NCBI GenBank assembly: GCA_009699825.1
Contig: WLNM01000059.1
Coordinates: forward strand, 1 to 6,767
Origin: Actinomycetota bacterium
GTDB taxonomy: Bacteria; Actinomycetota; Actinomycetes; Nanopelagicales; Nanopelagicaceae
Length of the DNA stretch: 6,767 nt
Reading direction: 5' to 3'
Part shown: one piece after another, positions 6,599-6,767 of the stretch
How positions within the stretch are numbered: the first letter of the stretch is position 1
Layout: each line of letters begins with the position of its first letter
Notes under the pieces: generated by a model
What the model saw: the letters and a program-made list of their open reading frames with translations, nothing else
What the model was told of the DNA's origin: nothing
The model's database searches: none
Program-made: the position numbers and the translations under genes

Positions 6599-6767
6599 TT
6601 AAAGATTTAAAGGTGAAATCAACTCATTTGAATAATAATTTCCAATAATTTTCGAATGCGCAGGGATATGTGACCCGGGCGCAATGAAGCTATTTTCTAC
6701 CTCAGATCCTTGCCCAATATCGGCTCCGGCCGAAATGATGCTGCCGCCAATAACTACGTTTTCGTGA
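6599..6767 (-). CDS. C-terminal fragment of a left-handed beta-helix protein, probably mannose-1-phosphate guanylyltransferase or another NDP-sugar pyrophosphorylase
   Basis: Only the last 55 codons and the TAA stop (6599-6601) are inside the window; the start lies beyond the right edge. The readable part shows six-residue periodicity typical of hexapeptide repeats (VIGGSI, ISAGAD, IGQGSE, VENSFI, APGSHI, PAHSKI, IG), which forms a left-handed beta helix. It ends with a short polar tail (NYYSNELISPLNL). Such a helix closes many GDP-mannose and other NDP-sugar pyrophosphorylases. In several actinobacteria a mannose-1-phosphate guanylyltransferase gene lies near whiB2 and manB, which favours that reading. 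A hexapeptide acyltransferase or gamma-type carbonic anhydrase cannot be excluded, because the nucleotidyltransferase domain is not visible. No terminator is seen between it and whiB, so read-through is possible. Confidence 0.6.
   Translation of the reverse strand, partial: HENVVIGGSIISAGADIGQGSEVENSFIAPGSHIPAHSKIIGNYYSNELISPLNL

Noticed and set aside
6531..6600. Intrinsic terminator after the beta-helix gene
   Set aside because: The only strong inverted repeat has an AT-rich stem and is followed by TCACTC rather than a T run, and it coincides with the -10 box. An operator or promoter reading fits better.
1..6767. Mobile element, CRISPR array, tRNA or rRNA gene
   Set aside because: I saw no terminal inverted repeats, transposase or integrase motifs, regularly spaced repeats, or tRNA- or rRNA-like stretches. 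Coding density is near complete with co-oriented core-type genes.

Overview
The window looks like a piece of chromosome from an actinobacterium. The evidence is a WhiB regulator with the diagnostic four cysteines and GIWGG turn, a DUF3499 protein and a DUF5719 protein (both essentially actinobacterial families), and their linkage to a phosphomannomutase. Base composition, judged by eye and not computed, is AT-leaning for this phylum: there are many AAA, ATT and TTT codons, plus ATG, GTG and TAA signals. That suggests a streamlined low-GC lineage such as the freshwater Nanopelagicales (acI) rather than a high-GC actinomycete. The lineage is an inference.

All six genes lie on the minus strand, so transcription runs from right to left. 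From the right edge: the last 55 codons of a left-handed beta-helix protein, probably a mannose-1-phosphate guanylyltransferase or another NDP-sugar pyrophosphorylase (6599-6767). Next is a 105-base gap holding a good housekeeping-type promoter whose -10 box lies inside a perfect 6-4-6 palindrome. Then come whiB (6137-6493) and a 1013-residue membrane glycosyltransferase with a GT2 domain fused to a GT-C-like polytopic part (3056-6097). A membrane-anchored DUF5719 protein follows (1770-3059), its GTG start overlapping the transferase stop. A putative zinc-binding DUF3499 protein (1356-1727) is preceded by an 8-bp perfect hairpin. Last is a phosphomannomutase/phosphoglucomutase (1-1345) that runs off the left edge after all its active-site motifs.

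The whiB-to-manB genes are spaced by -4 to about 42 bases and probably form one operon. Functionally, the flanking sugar enzymes point to GDP-mannose supply (phosphomannomutase making mannose-1-phosphate, guanylyltransferase activating it). The membrane transferase and the exported DUF5719 protein probably act at the cell envelope. WhiB is a developmental or septation-linked transcription factor that may couple this envelope module to the cell cycle; that link is inferred from context.

This is largely a known conserved actinobacterial neighbourhood, and I see no phage, transposon, CRISPR, tRNA or rRNA, and no obviously novel system. The points worth a second look are the palindromic operator candidate over the whiB promoter, the choice of whiB start codon, the hairpins between genes, the missing Shine-Dalgarno sequences before the last two genes, and the fused transferase with its tightly coupled DUF5719 partner.
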